Shown one piece after another: positions 52,309-63,000 of a stretch of DNA of 64,000 nt. Numbering within the stretch: position 1 is the first letter of the stretch; each line of letters starts with the position of its first letter. Position numbers and translations under genes: made by a program. Source of the stretch: Lachancea mirantina (Eukaryota > Ascomycota > Saccharomycetes > Saccharomycetales > Saccharomycetaceae); NCBI GenBank assembly GCA_900074745.1, contig LT598467.1:992001-1056000 (forward strand). Direction: 5' to 3'. Under the pieces are notes generated by a model. It ran no database searches, was not told the DNA's origin, and saw only the letters and a program-made list of their open reading frames with translations.

Positions 52309-52993
52309 TTTTGTAACGATGTAATATCAGCACTTGATTGTTTGGCAGTCTCAATACCTAAGCTCAGTCAACTAAAAGTAGTCTGTTCGGCAATTAGTGC
52401 TTTATATAACTGTGACTTATTTCGGTTCCCGCTCGAAATCTGAAATGATTCTTTAAGAAAATTTTGTTAGATGACATGGAGCTGCTGAGTTGACTCATGA
52501 AATTTGCTTATCTAAGTATGAAATTGAAATGATAGTCGGTAAGTCTCGCTTATTCGCGGAAGATGACAAGTCGAGATGAAACCCATCCACCCTCGGCTAA
52601 CCACGGATCGGTAGCTTCCGAATGCGCGCTTCTTTTTTTTGAGAAAGAAAGAATGAGAAGCGACGTTCGTGTATGCCCGACCGGAAAAACCTTAGTTTTT
52701 CCGATGTTGCCTGGCACATCAAGAGGCACATGCATGCATGAGCAAATGCCGAGATAATTCGTACAGAGAGATTTTAATCAGTATAAAACCCACACACATC
52801 AAATTATGTAGCTTTACGTCAAAAGTGACTTGTCTTACTGCACCTGGATCACCATTAACGACAAGGGAGATCCAGGCCCATCTTCTAGGGATGTACCATT
52901 GAAAGATAGACTCAGCTTTCACCTCGAGAAGGAACAGACTGGCAGCTTGGAAAGCCGTGACGCGTTCGACTCGAATCTTTTTCCCATAAACTG
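52309..52993. other. Divergent ARO8-KEX1 promoter
   Basis: 685 bp; besides the Gcn4 site it holds an AT-rich interval and no supported gene. A 64-codon frame at 52563-52757 is not recognisable. Confidence 0.45.
52491..52497 (+). promoter_or_regulatory. Gcn4 binding site (TGACTCA)
   Basis: Perfect palindromic Gcn4 core, 183 bp before the ARO8 start. ARO8 is under general amino-acid control in S. cerevisiae, so this is the probable Gcn4 response element. Confidence 0.75.
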
Positions 52994-55051
52994 ATGGCAA
53001 TAGCAAGCGTGGATCGCGGATCCACTTTAGCAGGCTTGTTTTTCCTCCTTACACTCGCTTTTGTCAGCGCACTGCGAGAGAAATCTAATTATGCAGTGTC
53101 GAATGATCTTTTACCCTGGGCTCCCGGTGTCAAAGACCAATTGTTTCTGCCTGAAATGTATGCAGGTCATATCCCTTTAGGTAACAGCGCTGACGAGGAT
53201 CCCAACAAGCTTTTTTTCTGGAAGTTTCACGATACACACCCAGCGACTTCCGACACCGAAGCTGTGATTTTTTGGCTTAACGGAGGGCCCGGTTGCTCTT
53301 CAATGGACGGTGCTCTGATGGAAAGTGGACCACTTCGTGTTAATGACAACGGGAAACTTATGCTGAACAATGGAAGTTGGTTCTCTCGCGGCGATATGAT
53401 TTTTGTCGACCAGCCAGCGGGAACTGGGTTTTCAGTCGTGGGCCAAAATGGTGGCTACGATGAAGACCTTCAAGAGGTTGCTAGCGATTTTTTGAGTTTT
53501 TTACAAAAATATTTGGAAATTTTCCCCGAAGATCGCGAGAAACAGGTGATTTTAGCAGGAGAAAGTTACGCAGGCCAGTATATCCCGTTTTTTGCACAGG
53601 CTATCCTCAATTTTAATCAAGATTCAGACGAAAAAATCAACCTGCAAGGCCTTCTGATTGGAAATGGCTGGATCGATCCTAATTCTCAATCACTTTCGTA
53701 CATTCCATTCGCTGTGGAGAGAGGAGTTATTTCTAACAAGAATCCTCAGTTCTCGTCACTTTTGAAGCAACAAGAAAAATGCCAAAACCTCATCAACTCA
53801 GGAAAAAACGGATTTGTTTACGAGGAATGTGAAGACATTTTAACTCATCTGCTGGCAGCAACCAAAGCTTCTGAGGATTCGGATGGTAATAAAGTGCCCA
53901 ACAGTGAGAAATGTCTCAATATTTATGATCTCAGATTAAGAGATTATTATCCCTCATGCGGCATGAATTGGCCCCCAGACTTGCCAAGCTTGTCCAAGTT
54001 CTTTGCCACACCTGGTGTCGTGGAGGCTTTGAACATGAACACCGAAGAAATTCTTCTATGGAGGGAATGTGATCACAAAGTTTCAAATCACTTGAAAAAC
54101 CCTACATCCAAGCCGTCCGTTCATTTACTACCAGCTATTATGGAGGCCGGTGTCCAGGTCATCCTGTTCAATGGGGACCAAGATCTCATCTGCAACAATA
54201 TGGGCGTTGAGGCTTTAATCGGGGATCTTTCCTGGGGCAGCAAAAAGGGATTTACAGATCAGGTTCAAAACTATGACTGGCTTTATCATGATGCTACTTT
54301 GGGTAGCAATGTATCCGCAGGATTTGTGAAGTATGAGAGAAATTTAACTTTCATTAGTGTCTACAATGCGTCTCATATGGTGCCCTTTGATAATGCACGT
54401 ATTAGTCGGGGTATTGTTGACATTTTCTTGAATCAAGTGACACTTGTTCAGGGTCCAAACGGGGACACGCTATTGAGCGAGGAATCATTAGCCCAAGGTA
54501 CTGAACTTGGGACCAGCTACAGTGATCAAAATGAGCAGCAAAGTGAGGAAGAGGACAGTGAAAAGGATGATCGCCAAGCAGATGAAGAAGGCGAGCACGA
54601 GGACGAGAAAGAGGACATTGATGATGACGACGATGGTGGTGACGAAAATGATGAAGACGATGAGGAAGAAGATAACGAAGAACAAGACGAAGAACAAGAT
54701 GAAGAACAAGACGAAGAAGACGAAGAAGACGAAGAAGATAGTGACCATGAAAAACTGCCATTGTCAGACAGTCACAAATTCACACTCGCTGTCATTTACT
54801 TGCTCATCTTTTGTACTTTTGGAACTGTCGTCTACTTCGCTATCAGAGAGTTTTTTAGACCCAAGATTCGTGCAATTCTTGTTGATCCCGATAACAGGCC
54901 GGAGTCTACGAAGAAAACGGTGTCTTGGGCGGATGATCTCGAACAGGGTGTAGAAGAATGGGCTGATCGAACTCCTAGCGTAAAAAAAAACGGTCATTAC
55001 ATTAGCGTTCCAAATGAAGAGAGAGGTTCGTTCGAGCTTGAAGACATGTGA
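52994..55051 (+). CDS. KEX1: Prohormone-processing carboxypeptidase Kex1
   Basis: Membrane-bound serine carboxypeptidase of the late Golgi that trims C-terminal Lys/Arg from killer toxin and alpha-factor precursors after Kex2 cleavage. The 685-residue product (S. cerevisiae 729) has a signal peptide (TLAGLFFLLTLAFVSAL), the catalytic triad S191 (AGESYAGQY), D395 (FNGDQD) and H461 (NASHMVPFD), and the substrate-binding block WLNGGPGCSSMDGA. An extreme Asp/Glu run with EEQDEEQD repeats covers residues about 511-586, then one membrane span (F596-I617) and a cytosolic tail with tyrosine/acidic sorting candidates. The acidic repeat is a likely length-variable region. Confidence 0.95.
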   Translation: MAIASVDRGSTLAGLFFLLTLAFVSALREKSNYAVSNDLLPWAPGVKDQLFLPEMYAGHIPLGNSADEDPNKLFFWKFHDTHPATSDTEAVIFWLNGGPGCSSMDGALMESGPLRVNDNGKLMLNNGSWFSRGDMIFVDQPAGTGFSVVGQNGGYDEDLQEVASDFLSFLQKYLEIFPEDREKQVILAGESYAGQYIPFFAQAILNFNQDSDEKINLQGLLIGNGWIDPNSQSLSYIPFAVERGVISNKNPQFSSLLKQQEKCQNLINSGKNGFVYEECEDILTHLLAATKASEDSDGNKVPNSEKCLNIYDLRLRDYYPSCGMNWPPDLPSLSKFFATPGVVEALNMNTEEILLWRECDHKVSNHLKNPTSKPSVHLLPAIMEAGVQVILFNGDQDLICNNMGVEALIGDLSWGSKKGFTDQVQNYDWLYHDATLGSNVSAGFVKYERNLTFISVYNASHMVPFDNARISRGIVDIFLNQVTLVQGPNGDTLLSEESLAQGTELGTSYSDQNEQQSEEEDSEKDDRQADEEGEHEDEKEDIDDDDDGGDENDEDDEEEDNEEQDEEQDEEQDEEDEEDEEDSDHEKLPLSDSHKFTLAVIYLLIFCTFGTVVYFAIREFFRPKIRAILVDPDNRPESTKKTVSWADDLEQGVEEWADRTPSVKKNGHYISVPNEERGSFELEDM
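54667..54740 (+). repeat. Imperfect GAAGAACAAGAC repeat coding the KEX1 acidic tract
   Basis: Twelve-base units GAAGAACAAGAC/T and then nine-base GAAGAAGAC units in tandem, within the KEX1 frame. Codes EEQD and EED repeats. Confidence 0.85.
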
Positions 55052-55210
55052 TGGCAATATTTAGAGATTTATAAAGGCTATCTTTGGCAAGTTGTAAGTG
55101 ATATTGAGTAATCCCTGAATTTGAAGTTTCTTCCTGCGGCGGTTTGCAGAGAAACCAGTGAAAAAGAAAGCGGAGGATATACCTTAAAAGCTACTCAGTC
55201 ATTATAAATC

Positions 55211-55282
55211 GCCATTTTAGTATAGTGGTTAGTACACATCGTTGTGGCCGATGAAACCCTGGTTCGATTCTAGGAAATGGCA
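55211..55282 (+). tRNA. tRNA-His (GTG)
   Basis: 72 nt, no intron. Acceptor GCCATTT pairs with AAATGGC, anticodon stem CATCG/CGATG with loop TTGTGGC gives anticodon GTG (55244-55246), and the T loop TTCGATT is standard. The extra 5' G of tRNA-His is added after transcription, as in other eukaryotes. It is followed by a T6 terminator. Lies between KEX1 and CHO1. Confidence 0.96.
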
Positions 55283-55454
55283 AATTTTTTCTTTCCATTT
55301 GCATCAGAAATGCAATGTAGTTGATAACTCTTCGGCTTTAACTCTATTGACTATGCTACATACGCGAACGCTTGCAAATGCGGTTCATGGACAATTTGGA
55401 GATTCTTTAAAAACAATGCAAAGGGAAACATAGCCCGAGAGCGCTATACACTTA

Positions 55455-56267
55455 TCAAGGCTTTGGGATTTTGAGACTCTTGGAAATCATGCCACATCCA
55501 TGTACACCAAACGCCAAAACCGCAGGATGAAGTTCGTACCATTCACCCTTCGCATAGATCCCAAAGGGCAAACTCTCTAAGATAAGACCCTGGTGTACCA
55601 AGAAAGCCATGGCCGCCACCAACGCAAGAGACGTTGGGATGGGGAAACCTTCGAACCACTTGGACTTCCCGGAAACGTCTTTGGGTAATTGAGCCACCGT
55701 GACGTTGAATCTGGCAAGTCTAGCAAGTCCACAAAGAACGAAAAACGACAAAACCAGAACGTCAATGGTAGATTGGAAACCAATGGCAAAAGCGATGGAC
55801 GCAGGTGCAACACCAAATGAAATCAAATCGGCTAGAGAATCCAATTCCTGACCCATCAACGAGGATCTGTTTCTCAATCTCGCGACTCTTCCGTCGAAAA
55901 AATCGAAGAACATTCCAAGTAAAATGAAAAAATGCGCTCTTTGCACATAGTGTGGTTTACCCGTCAATGTAAACCTCAAACAGCTCACAATTGAGTAAAA
56001 ACCACTGAACCCATTCATCATGGTGATAAAATCGGCCAAATGCAAGTTTCGTATCATACTGAAATGGTACGCGTCACTTGTGAATTTCTCAATGTCACTC
56101 TGATTAGGTGGTTCCAACGGTGTTATGTCAAATGAAAAAATCGAACTCGCCCTCCTACTAGGCGTTCTTGTTCCTACAAAACTATCTTCTTCTGTATCGG
56201 ACTGAATCGCACTGTTGCCATCGTGAGGCGAAGGAACAGGCCCGTTACTCGTTGCTCTTTTGCTCAT
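55455..56267 (-). CDS. CHO1: Phosphatidylserine synthase Cho1
   Basis: Makes phosphatidylserine from CDP-diacylglycerol and serine in the endoplasmic reticulum. The start at 56267 (MSKRATSNG) gives 270 residues (S. cerevisiae 276); an earlier in-frame ATG at 56318 adds 17 unconserved residues and is less likely. The CDP-alcohol phosphotransferase signature DG-xx-AR-x8-G-xxx-D-xxx-D is complete: D125, G126, A129, R130, G139, D143 and D147. Several spans follow. SRRASS around residues 37-42 corresponds to the PKA-phosphorylated site of S. cerevisiae Cho1. Tandem with POX1; a candidate inositol-response element is upstream. Confidence 0.96.
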   Translation of the reverse strand: MSKRATSNGPVPSPHDGNSAIQSDTEEDSFVGTRTPSRRASSIFSFDITPLEPPNQSDIEKFTSDAYHFSMIRNLHLADFITMMNGFSGFYSIVSCLRFTLTGKPHYVQRAHFFILLGMFFDFFDGRVARLRNRSSLMGQELDSLADLISFGVAPASIAFAIGFQSTIDVLVLSFFVLCGLARLARFNVTVAQLPKDVSGKSKWFEGFPIPTSLALVAAMAFLVHQGLILESLPFGIYAKGEWYELHPAVLAFGVHGCGMISKSLKIPKP

Positions 56268-56392
56268 TATCACCAATGTAACCCAGCAATGTGATCGTTG
56301 TTGCCTTATTTTGATCAATCACAACTGGTTGATCTCACGATTCCTCAAAGAAAAACCCTTTACTTATTCAAATTTTTTACTCGGAAGTTGGT

Positions 56393-56402
56393 CATGTGAA
56401 AA
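56393..56402 (+). promoter_or_regulatory. Inositol-response element (UAS-INO-like, CATGTGAAAA)
   Basis: Nine of ten bases of the Ino2/Ino4 consensus CATGTGAAAT, with the essential CATGTG E-box intact, 125 bp before the CHO1 start. CHO1 is inositol/choline-repressed through UAS-INO in S. cerevisiae; conservation of this control is likely. Confidence 0.65.
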
Positions 56403-56411
56403 ATTCTGAAC

Positions 56412-56439
56412 ATGTCATCATCATCATCATCATCATCAT
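56412..56439 (+). repeat. Trinucleotide (ATC)n microsatellite
   Basis: About eight tandem CAT/ATC units immediately after the inositol-response-like element. Non-coding. Confidence 0.85.
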
Positions 56440-56635
56440 TTCTTTAACTTAGCTATAAATTTAGACGGTCTTACAATTTTTCCTAGAAACGCCGTCACGG
56501 GGACTCGCCGTCACGGCCTCATACTGATAGTTGTTATGTGTACCCAAATGGCAATTCTCAAGTTAGTCCTAGAGCAATTAGAGCTTGTTTTTTTGTTTTT
56601 TCCTTTTTCGCTTTGACTTCCCCGCAATTTTGCGA

Positions 56636-58876
56636 TCATTTACCGAGCTTTGATAGGATCTGAGGGTTCTGGCTGCCCACAACCCTGCCGTCCGATTCAA
56701 AGCCTCTTGTAAGCATGGTGGTCAAGAGTTCATGGTAGCTGGGTTTACCCGGTCCATTGGGTTCCGGAGGGTTGTTCTTGACGACTTCGTCAAAATAGTT
56801 GTTGTAAATGTCACCATCGTAATAGCCAATAGGGGCGTTGAGCATGGCGTCCGGGATCTTGAATGCGTCCGTTAAAGAGATGCAATATTGGCGGACTTCA
56901 GGTAATAGCTTGAACAGTTGAGGCTGGACTAGTTGCGAGATTTGGTCCGGTGAGAAAACTTTGAATTGCAAAAATTCGCCCGAGTGTTTGTCAATGAAAT
57001 ACAGAGAGAACAGCTGGTAAAGCTTCCATAATACTTCATTCGTCGTTTCGTCGGTAACGAACGATGTCTTGGGTTTAGACAATTTGGTGCTGTATGCTTG
57101 TAACATGGTATGGAACGCATGGAATTTGGAAATCAAAACCAAGTATTTGGCAATAGAATCTGAGTCTTTCGTCTTGCCCATGACTGTAACGCAATGGTGT
57201 AAAATCTTGACTAACATAATGCCCCAAACCTCGGAGTAATCCGCCAATGTGTCGAGTTTGGCAGCTTTTGAGTTTTTAATCACTCCTAGCACGAATTGCA
57301 TCGACATATAGCTGAATGAGGGTCCAGTTTGAGAAATGCCCTTTGACAAATCTGCGAATTTCTTCAAGATACTTCTAGCAGACGTTAGCGACAAAATCGT
57401 GTTGTCTCCTTCCCAAGTACATTGCACGACCCAGTCGTTGTAACCTTTCCCAAAAGCGTTATAAGCCGAATACCCATGGCCGCCACAGGCTTGCCGTAAC
57501 TCATCAATCAAGGTGGCTACCAACCAGGTGTTGGTGGCCTTCAAAGTTGCGCTATCGATGAAAAGGTCTTTTAGCTTGTCGCTCACGGGTTTCAACTGTT
57601 TCTTGCTACCACCAGAAGATACCTTGTACAATTGATCCAATGTGTTATGATACGTGTTCATCACGTTGTATGCCGCTGGTGCAATCAAGTACACGATAGC
57701 CAAATGGGGCAAGACACGGTATTGGTGCAGAGGATAATTCATCAATTGAGTTTCCTCGGTAAAGCCACTATCTTCACCCGATTTGGAAGCAAACTGTTGT
57801 CTACCTACGGAGTAACGTGTAGCAATAGTCACAAATTTGGCTCCAAAACGGTAAGAGTCCATTACCATGTTCACACGGCCACTGAGCAGAGCACTATAAC
57901 CAGAAATTTGATCTAAAGCCGGTTCTGTGGCGACACGGACCCCGTCCTCAGAGGGAATAACCTTAGTAAATCTGCTGAGCATAAATTCTCTGGGGATCAC
58001 GACGTTTTTGAACTGAATCCAGCCATTGTCAATTCCATCGCGACCCATCTTAGCCCCAATATCTCCAATGAAAATACCTGGGAGTAATTGGAAAGTTTCT
58101 GGGTCCCTGAGGGGTACTACAAAAGTCTTCACACCGTAATCTTTCCCTTCGACAATCAATCTTGCGTAAACGGTCGCATGAGTAGCGGAGTGTGCGGCAC
58201 CACCAATCCACCATTTCGTAGCGGGTAGATTCGGGGTATTAATGACAAAAGTATCAGTTTTTTTGTCGTATACAGCTCTTGTCTGCAATTGTGCCACATT
58301 GGAACCATGTCCCATTTCTGTCATTGCGAAACAACCGTAAATACCCTTGATGAAAAGTGTACCTCTTTGTTGCAACCAGTATCGAATTTGCTCATTGGTT
58401 CCATTACCCCGAATACAATTGCCAAACAAACCCAAATGAACACCTATTCTGGTTCCAAGTTGTGGGTCCTGATTGGAGATGATGGACAAGCGCTTGTCAA
58501 AAACGGACAAATCTTTGCTCGTCAACGTGGGCGTTTCGTCGTTGGTTTGCAGTTCCTTAACGATATCCGTGCGGTATTCTTGCATGGCCATTTTGACATC
58601 TTGTTCCATATAAAGTGCCATTCTTGCAATTTTGCGCGCGGTCACTTCCCGGTGCTGTGCCTTTGACATGTCGTAAAAATCCGTACCGGTTTTCAAAACG
58701 GGGTCAGTTGACACCTCAGTAGTGATATCTTGCACCAACTTGGCATTGCGAGGATCATTTTCGAGAAAAACGTTAATTTCGTCGGTCTTGAGCCGATTTT
58801 CGGCTCTTTCACGCGAAATAAACTGCTGTGGCCGGAACGCAGGGCCACTAAACTCATTAGTTGTAATTTTCGTCAT
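56636..58876 (-). CDS. POX1: Peroxisomal acyl-CoA oxidase Pox1
   Basis: FAD enzyme for the first step of peroxisomal beta-oxidation: acyl-CoA plus O2 to trans-2-enoyl-CoA plus H2O2. The 746-residue product (S. cerevisiae 748) has the acyl-CoA oxidase blocks CFAMTEMGHGSNVAQLQT, WWIGGAAHSATHATVYARL and ACGGHGYSAYNAFG; the last precedes CTWEGDNTILSLTSAR, which carries the catalytic Glu. The C-terminus ends SKLGK, not a proper PTS1 tripeptide; S. cerevisiae Pox1 also lacks a PTS1 and enters peroxisomes through Pex5 by an unusual site. Divergent from CHC1, as in the YGL205W-YGL206C neighbourhood. Confidence 0.97.
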   Translation of the reverse strand: MTKITTNEFSGPAFRPQQFISRERAENRLKTDEINVFLENDPRNAKLVQDITTEVSTDPVLKTGTDFYDMSKAQHREVTARKIARMALYMEQDVKMAMQEYRTDIVKELQTNDETPTLTSKDLSVFDKRLSIISNQDPQLGTRIGVHLGLFGNCIRGNGTNEQIRYWLQQRGTLFIKGIYGCFAMTEMGHGSNVAQLQTRAVYDKKTDTFVINTPNLPATKWWIGGAAHSATHATVYARLIVEGKDYGVKTFVVPLRDPETFQLLPGIFIGDIGAKMGRDGIDNGWIQFKNVVIPREFMLSRFTKVIPSEDGVRVATEPALDQISGYSALLSGRVNMVMDSYRFGAKFVTIATRYSVGRQQFASKSGEDSGFTEETQLMNYPLHQYRVLPHLAIVYLIAPAAYNVMNTYHNTLDQLYKVSSGGSKKQLKPVSDKLKDLFIDSATLKATNTWLVATLIDELRQACGGHGYSAYNAFGKGYNDWVVQCTWEGDNTILSLTSARSILKKFADLSKGISQTGPSFSYMSMQFVLGVIKNSKAAKLDTLADYSEVWGIMLVKILHHCVTVMGKTKDSDSIAKYLVLISKFHAFHTMLQAYSTKLSKPKTSFVTDETTNEVLWKLYQLFSLYFIDKHSGEFLQFKVFSPDQISQLVQPQLFKLLPEVRQYCISLTDAFKIPDAMLNAPIGYYDGDIYNNYFDEVVKNNPPEPNGPGKPSYHELLTTMLTRGFESDGRVVGSQNPQILSKLGK

Positions 58877-60025
58877 TGCTAGGCAAACTTAAAACACTGA
58901 ACCGAGCTGTAACAGTATCGAAGTCAATCTTCACGTATCACCACTCAAATAAGAGCGATACAAGTAAACTACAGTTTCGCCAGACTCTTCTTTCGAAATC
59001 AAATGACAAAATCTCGTCTTGTGACTTATTTTGTTCCAAAGACTTCACACGTCTTTCCCTTTTCCTTTTATACTTTCAGTGGCCCCAACTTCGTGCTTCC
59101 AATTATCCGTGACGCCGTCATCGGTGTTTCCCCGCGATCACGTTGGGGAAACTTTGTCCTCAGCGTACGAAATCAGGTGATCGACAAGAGATACTTTTGT
59201 ACGATGAAGAGATGTTTCTTGAAGCCCAAATTAGCTTCAAGTAAATAGAATAAAGCGGGGCTTAGTACGACCTAGATGATATGCCGATCCGAATGCTCAA
59301 TAGCTTGAGAGATTGGTGCTGAAGCGGGATTGGAAAAGAGCTCATAAGCTAGTAACGCGACATCAAACCAATATTAAATCACATAACACGAAACCAACTC
59401 GAGAGCTCTAGGTTTCGTAATCTGACCTTCTCGAGCGTCCGTCTGATACGTATCTATTGGGGTCCACGTTTACGTTTCGTCTCTAATTCCAGAGCTCTTC
59501 CTCTCAGTTGAACTAGGAATAATGAAGGCCACGTGACCCGGGACTCCAGCTCACCGTCGTCACATCGTAACTATAAGGATTCCACCATTCTGTCTATCGC
59601 ATGACTTAACTACCAATAGCACTACGAATTCAGTTTGAAGATATAAATTGTCCCACTGCACTCTATGATCTCCTTCTTCGGCTAAACCCGTGCAATTTGG
59701 GCCACAAAAAAGCACCGAGATCACCTCTCTACGCTCCAGAACGCGCTAGCATTCTTGCTTGCCTTGAACCCATTCTAAAACTCGCCTTGCTCTGCCATTC
59801 CCTCCTCGAGAGTGTCAAGATCGCTTTGTTTATCGTCTTTTAAGCGCGCTCCTTTAAATACTCAATTACTATCCGGGTAACCCTCGAGCCTGGTTTCAAC
59901 CCGGAAAGGCCCCTATTTGCTTCGAATAAGTTGAACTTGTACCAGTGGCAAATTCATACAAACAAGACTTCAAACAAGGTCAAGTTCAACCAGAAGGTCT
60001 AAGTATTGGTCAGAATCTAGGCTTA
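58877..60025. other. Divergent POX1-CHC1 promoter region
   Basis: 1.15 kb. It carries a Reb1 site near CHC1, CACGTG at about 59530, and A/T-rich runs. An oleate-response element (CGG-NNN-TNA-N9-12-TNA-NNN-CCG) was looked for before POX1 but no convincing match was seen. Open frames at 58876-59248 look like chance. Confidence 0.5.
59873..59880 (-). promoter_or_regulatory. Reb1 binding site (TTACCCGG)
   Basis: CCGGGTAA on the plus strand, 146 bp before the CHC1 start, again a perfect core at a typical promoter distance. Confidence 0.6.
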
Positions 60026-63000
60026 ATGAGTGACCTTCCAATTGAATTCACAGAACTTGTTGACCTGACGTCCTTGGGGATTTCCCCTCAATCCCTGGAT
60101 TTTAGGTCAACAACTTTTGAAAGTGATCATTACGTTACTGTGAGAGAATCTAACAATGGCGCTAATTCGGTGGCAATCGTGGACTTGCAAAATGGGAATC
60201 AAGTGATTCGGAAAAATATGGGTGGTGATTCGGCGATAATGCATCCTTCTCAAATGGTTATTTCCGTTAGGGCTAATGGGACCATTGTTCAAATTTTCAA
60301 TTTGGAAACGAAATCGAAACTCAAATCGTTCACTCTTGAAGAACCAGTACTGTTTTGGAGATGGATTAGCGATCAAACACTTGGGTTTGTCTCGACGAAC
60401 TCGTTGTATGTCTCGCACGTCTTTGATGGACAAGTTGGACTCAAACCTGAAAAATTGACTCAAAGACACGCGAATCTCAACAACACGCAAATCATCAATT
60501 TCGTCGCCAACAAGAATTTGGATTGGTTTGCCGTAGTGGGTATTATTCAAGAAAATGGTCGTATTGCAGGTAAGATCCAGCTTTTCTCCAAAGCGCGTGG
60601 CATCTCTCAGGCCATTGACGGCCATGTCGCCCATTTTTCCCAAATTTTGCTCGAAGGTAACCCACAACCGGTTCAAGTGTTTGTTACTGGTAACAGGAAC
60701 GTTACCACAGGTGCTGGTGAACTTCGTATCATCGAAATCGACCACGATTCGGCAAATCCGAAACCATACCAGAAAAAGACCGTCGACATTTTTTTCCCAC
60801 CTGACGCAGTCAACGATTTCCCACTTGCATTGCAAGTTTCAGAGAAATACGGTGTTGTTTACGTCTTAACCAAATATGGGTTCATTCATTTATATGAACT
60901 CGAGACCGGTACCAACCTTTTTGTGAATAGAATCACTGCCGAATCCGTTTTCTGTGCCACCAGCTATAATGACAAGACGGGAATTGCTTGTATCAACAAG
61001 AAGGGTCAAGTTTTAGCTGTAGAGATCTCGACCTCTCAAATCGTCCCCTATGTTTTGAACAAATTGTCCAATGTGTCTCTCGCTTTGGCTATGGCGTCCA
61101 GAGGTGGACTACCCGGTGCTGACGACTTGTTCATCAAGCAATTCGATTCTCTATTAGCTTCTGGTGACTACCAAAATGCAGCCAAAGTCGCAGCCTCGAG
61201 CCAACAGCTAAGAACTCAAAACACAATTAACCGCTTAAAGAACATTCAAGCAGCTCCAGGTGCAATCTCGCCAATCTTGCTTTATTTTTCGACCTTGCTT
61301 GATAAGGGCAAATTGAACAAGTATGAGACGATAGAGCTTGCCAAACCTGTTTTGCAACAAGATAGAAAACAATTATTCGAGAAATGGCTCAAAGAGGACA
61401 AATTGGAATGCTCTGAAGAACTCGGTGACATTGTAAAACAATTCGACACCACTCTGGCCCTAGCTTGTTATCTCAGAGCAAACTCACATTCTAAAGTGAT
61501 CACTTGCCTGGCAGAGTTGCAGCAGTTCGACCGCATTATACCATATGCTGAAAAGGTGGGTTACCAACCTAATTTCGTGGTGCTAATCTCTAGTCTTTTG
61601 AGATCATCCCCAGACAAGGCCTCTGAGTTTGCCATCAGTTTGCTACAATCCCCAAAGACGGCAGCAGAAATCGACATCGAGAAAATCGCGGACATTTTCT
61701 TTGGTCAAAATTTCGTTCAACAGGGTACTTCTTTCTTACTCGATGCTCTCAAAGGTGATACCCCAGATCAAGGTCATTTGCAGACGCGCGTTTTAGAAGT
61801 TAATTTGCTGCATGCTCCACAGGTGGCGGATGCAATTCTAGGCAACAACATCTTCAGTCATTACGACAAACCCACGATTGCATCGCTCGCCGAAAAAGCC
61901 GGACTTTACCAAAGAGCCCTCGAAAACTATACTGATATCAAGGACATAAAGCGTTGTATTGTTCATTCGAATGCTCTTCCAGCTGATTGGATTGTATCAT
62001 TTTTCGGAAAGCTTAACGTCGAGCAAAGTTTAACTTGTCTAAGGGCGCTTATGGACGCAAACTTGCAAGCCAATTTACAAATCGTCATTCAGGTGGCGAC
62101 AAAGTTCTCTGACTTACTCGGATCGCAAGTACTTATCAAACTTTTTGAAGAGTACAGAGCCACTGAAGGGCTGTACTATTACTTGGCCTCTTTAGTCAAC
62201 TTGACTGATGACAAGGATGTGGTTTTCAAGTACATTCAAGCCGCCGCAAAAATTGGCCAATACAAGGAAGTGGAGAGGGTCGTCAAGAGCAACAACGTTT
62301 ACGATCCAGAGAAGGTCAAAAACTTCTTGAAAGATGCTAAACTTCCTGACCAGATGCCTTTGGTTATTGTTGCAGACCGGTTCAATTTCATACATGATCT
62401 GATTTTGTATCTTTACAAGGCTCACGAGTTCAAATTTATTGAGGTCTATGTTCAACAGGTTAATCCTTCGAAGACCCCACAAGTTGTGGCGGCCCTTTTG
62501 GATGTCGACTGCGATGAGAAGGTGATTCAAAACTTACTGCAAACTGTTTTAGGTCAAGTTCCTATTGCTGAATTGACTAATGAGGTCGAGAAAAGAAATA
62601 GACTCAAAATCCTGTTGCCATTCTTGGAGCAAAGTTTGGCGCAAGGAACCCAGGAGCAGGCTGTCTATAACACTTTGGCCAAGATTTACATTGATTCGAA
62701 TAATTCGCCCGAAAAGTTCCTGAAGGAAAACAATCAGTACGATACTCTCGACGTTGGGCGCTACTGTGAGAAGAGGGACCCTTACTTGGCATACATTGCT
62801 TACGAAAAAGGACTTAACGATGACGATCTCATCAGAATCACCAATGAAAACAGCATGTACAAGTATCAAGCACGCTATTTGTTGAGCCGCTCAGACCTCG
62901 AATTATGGAATAAGGTATTAGGTGAAGAAAATATGCATAGACGCCAACTTGTTGATGCCGTTGTCGGCTCTGGTATCGGCGAATTAAGCGATCCAGAACC

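Larger units (their letters stand above)
56268..56635. other. CHO1 promoter / POX1 3' flank
   Basis: 368 bp holding the UAS-INO-like site, an (ATC)n run at about 56412-56439, and T-rich runs. No gene. Confidence 0.55.

Noticed and set aside
56268-56318. 17-residue N-terminal extension of CHO1 from the ATG at 56318
   Set aside because: Extension is not conserved, while the start at 56267 gives the family length and places the RRASS site as expected.
58877-59350. Oleate-response element before POX1
   Set aside because: CGG/CCG triplets occur but none with the required TNA spacing as an inverted pair.
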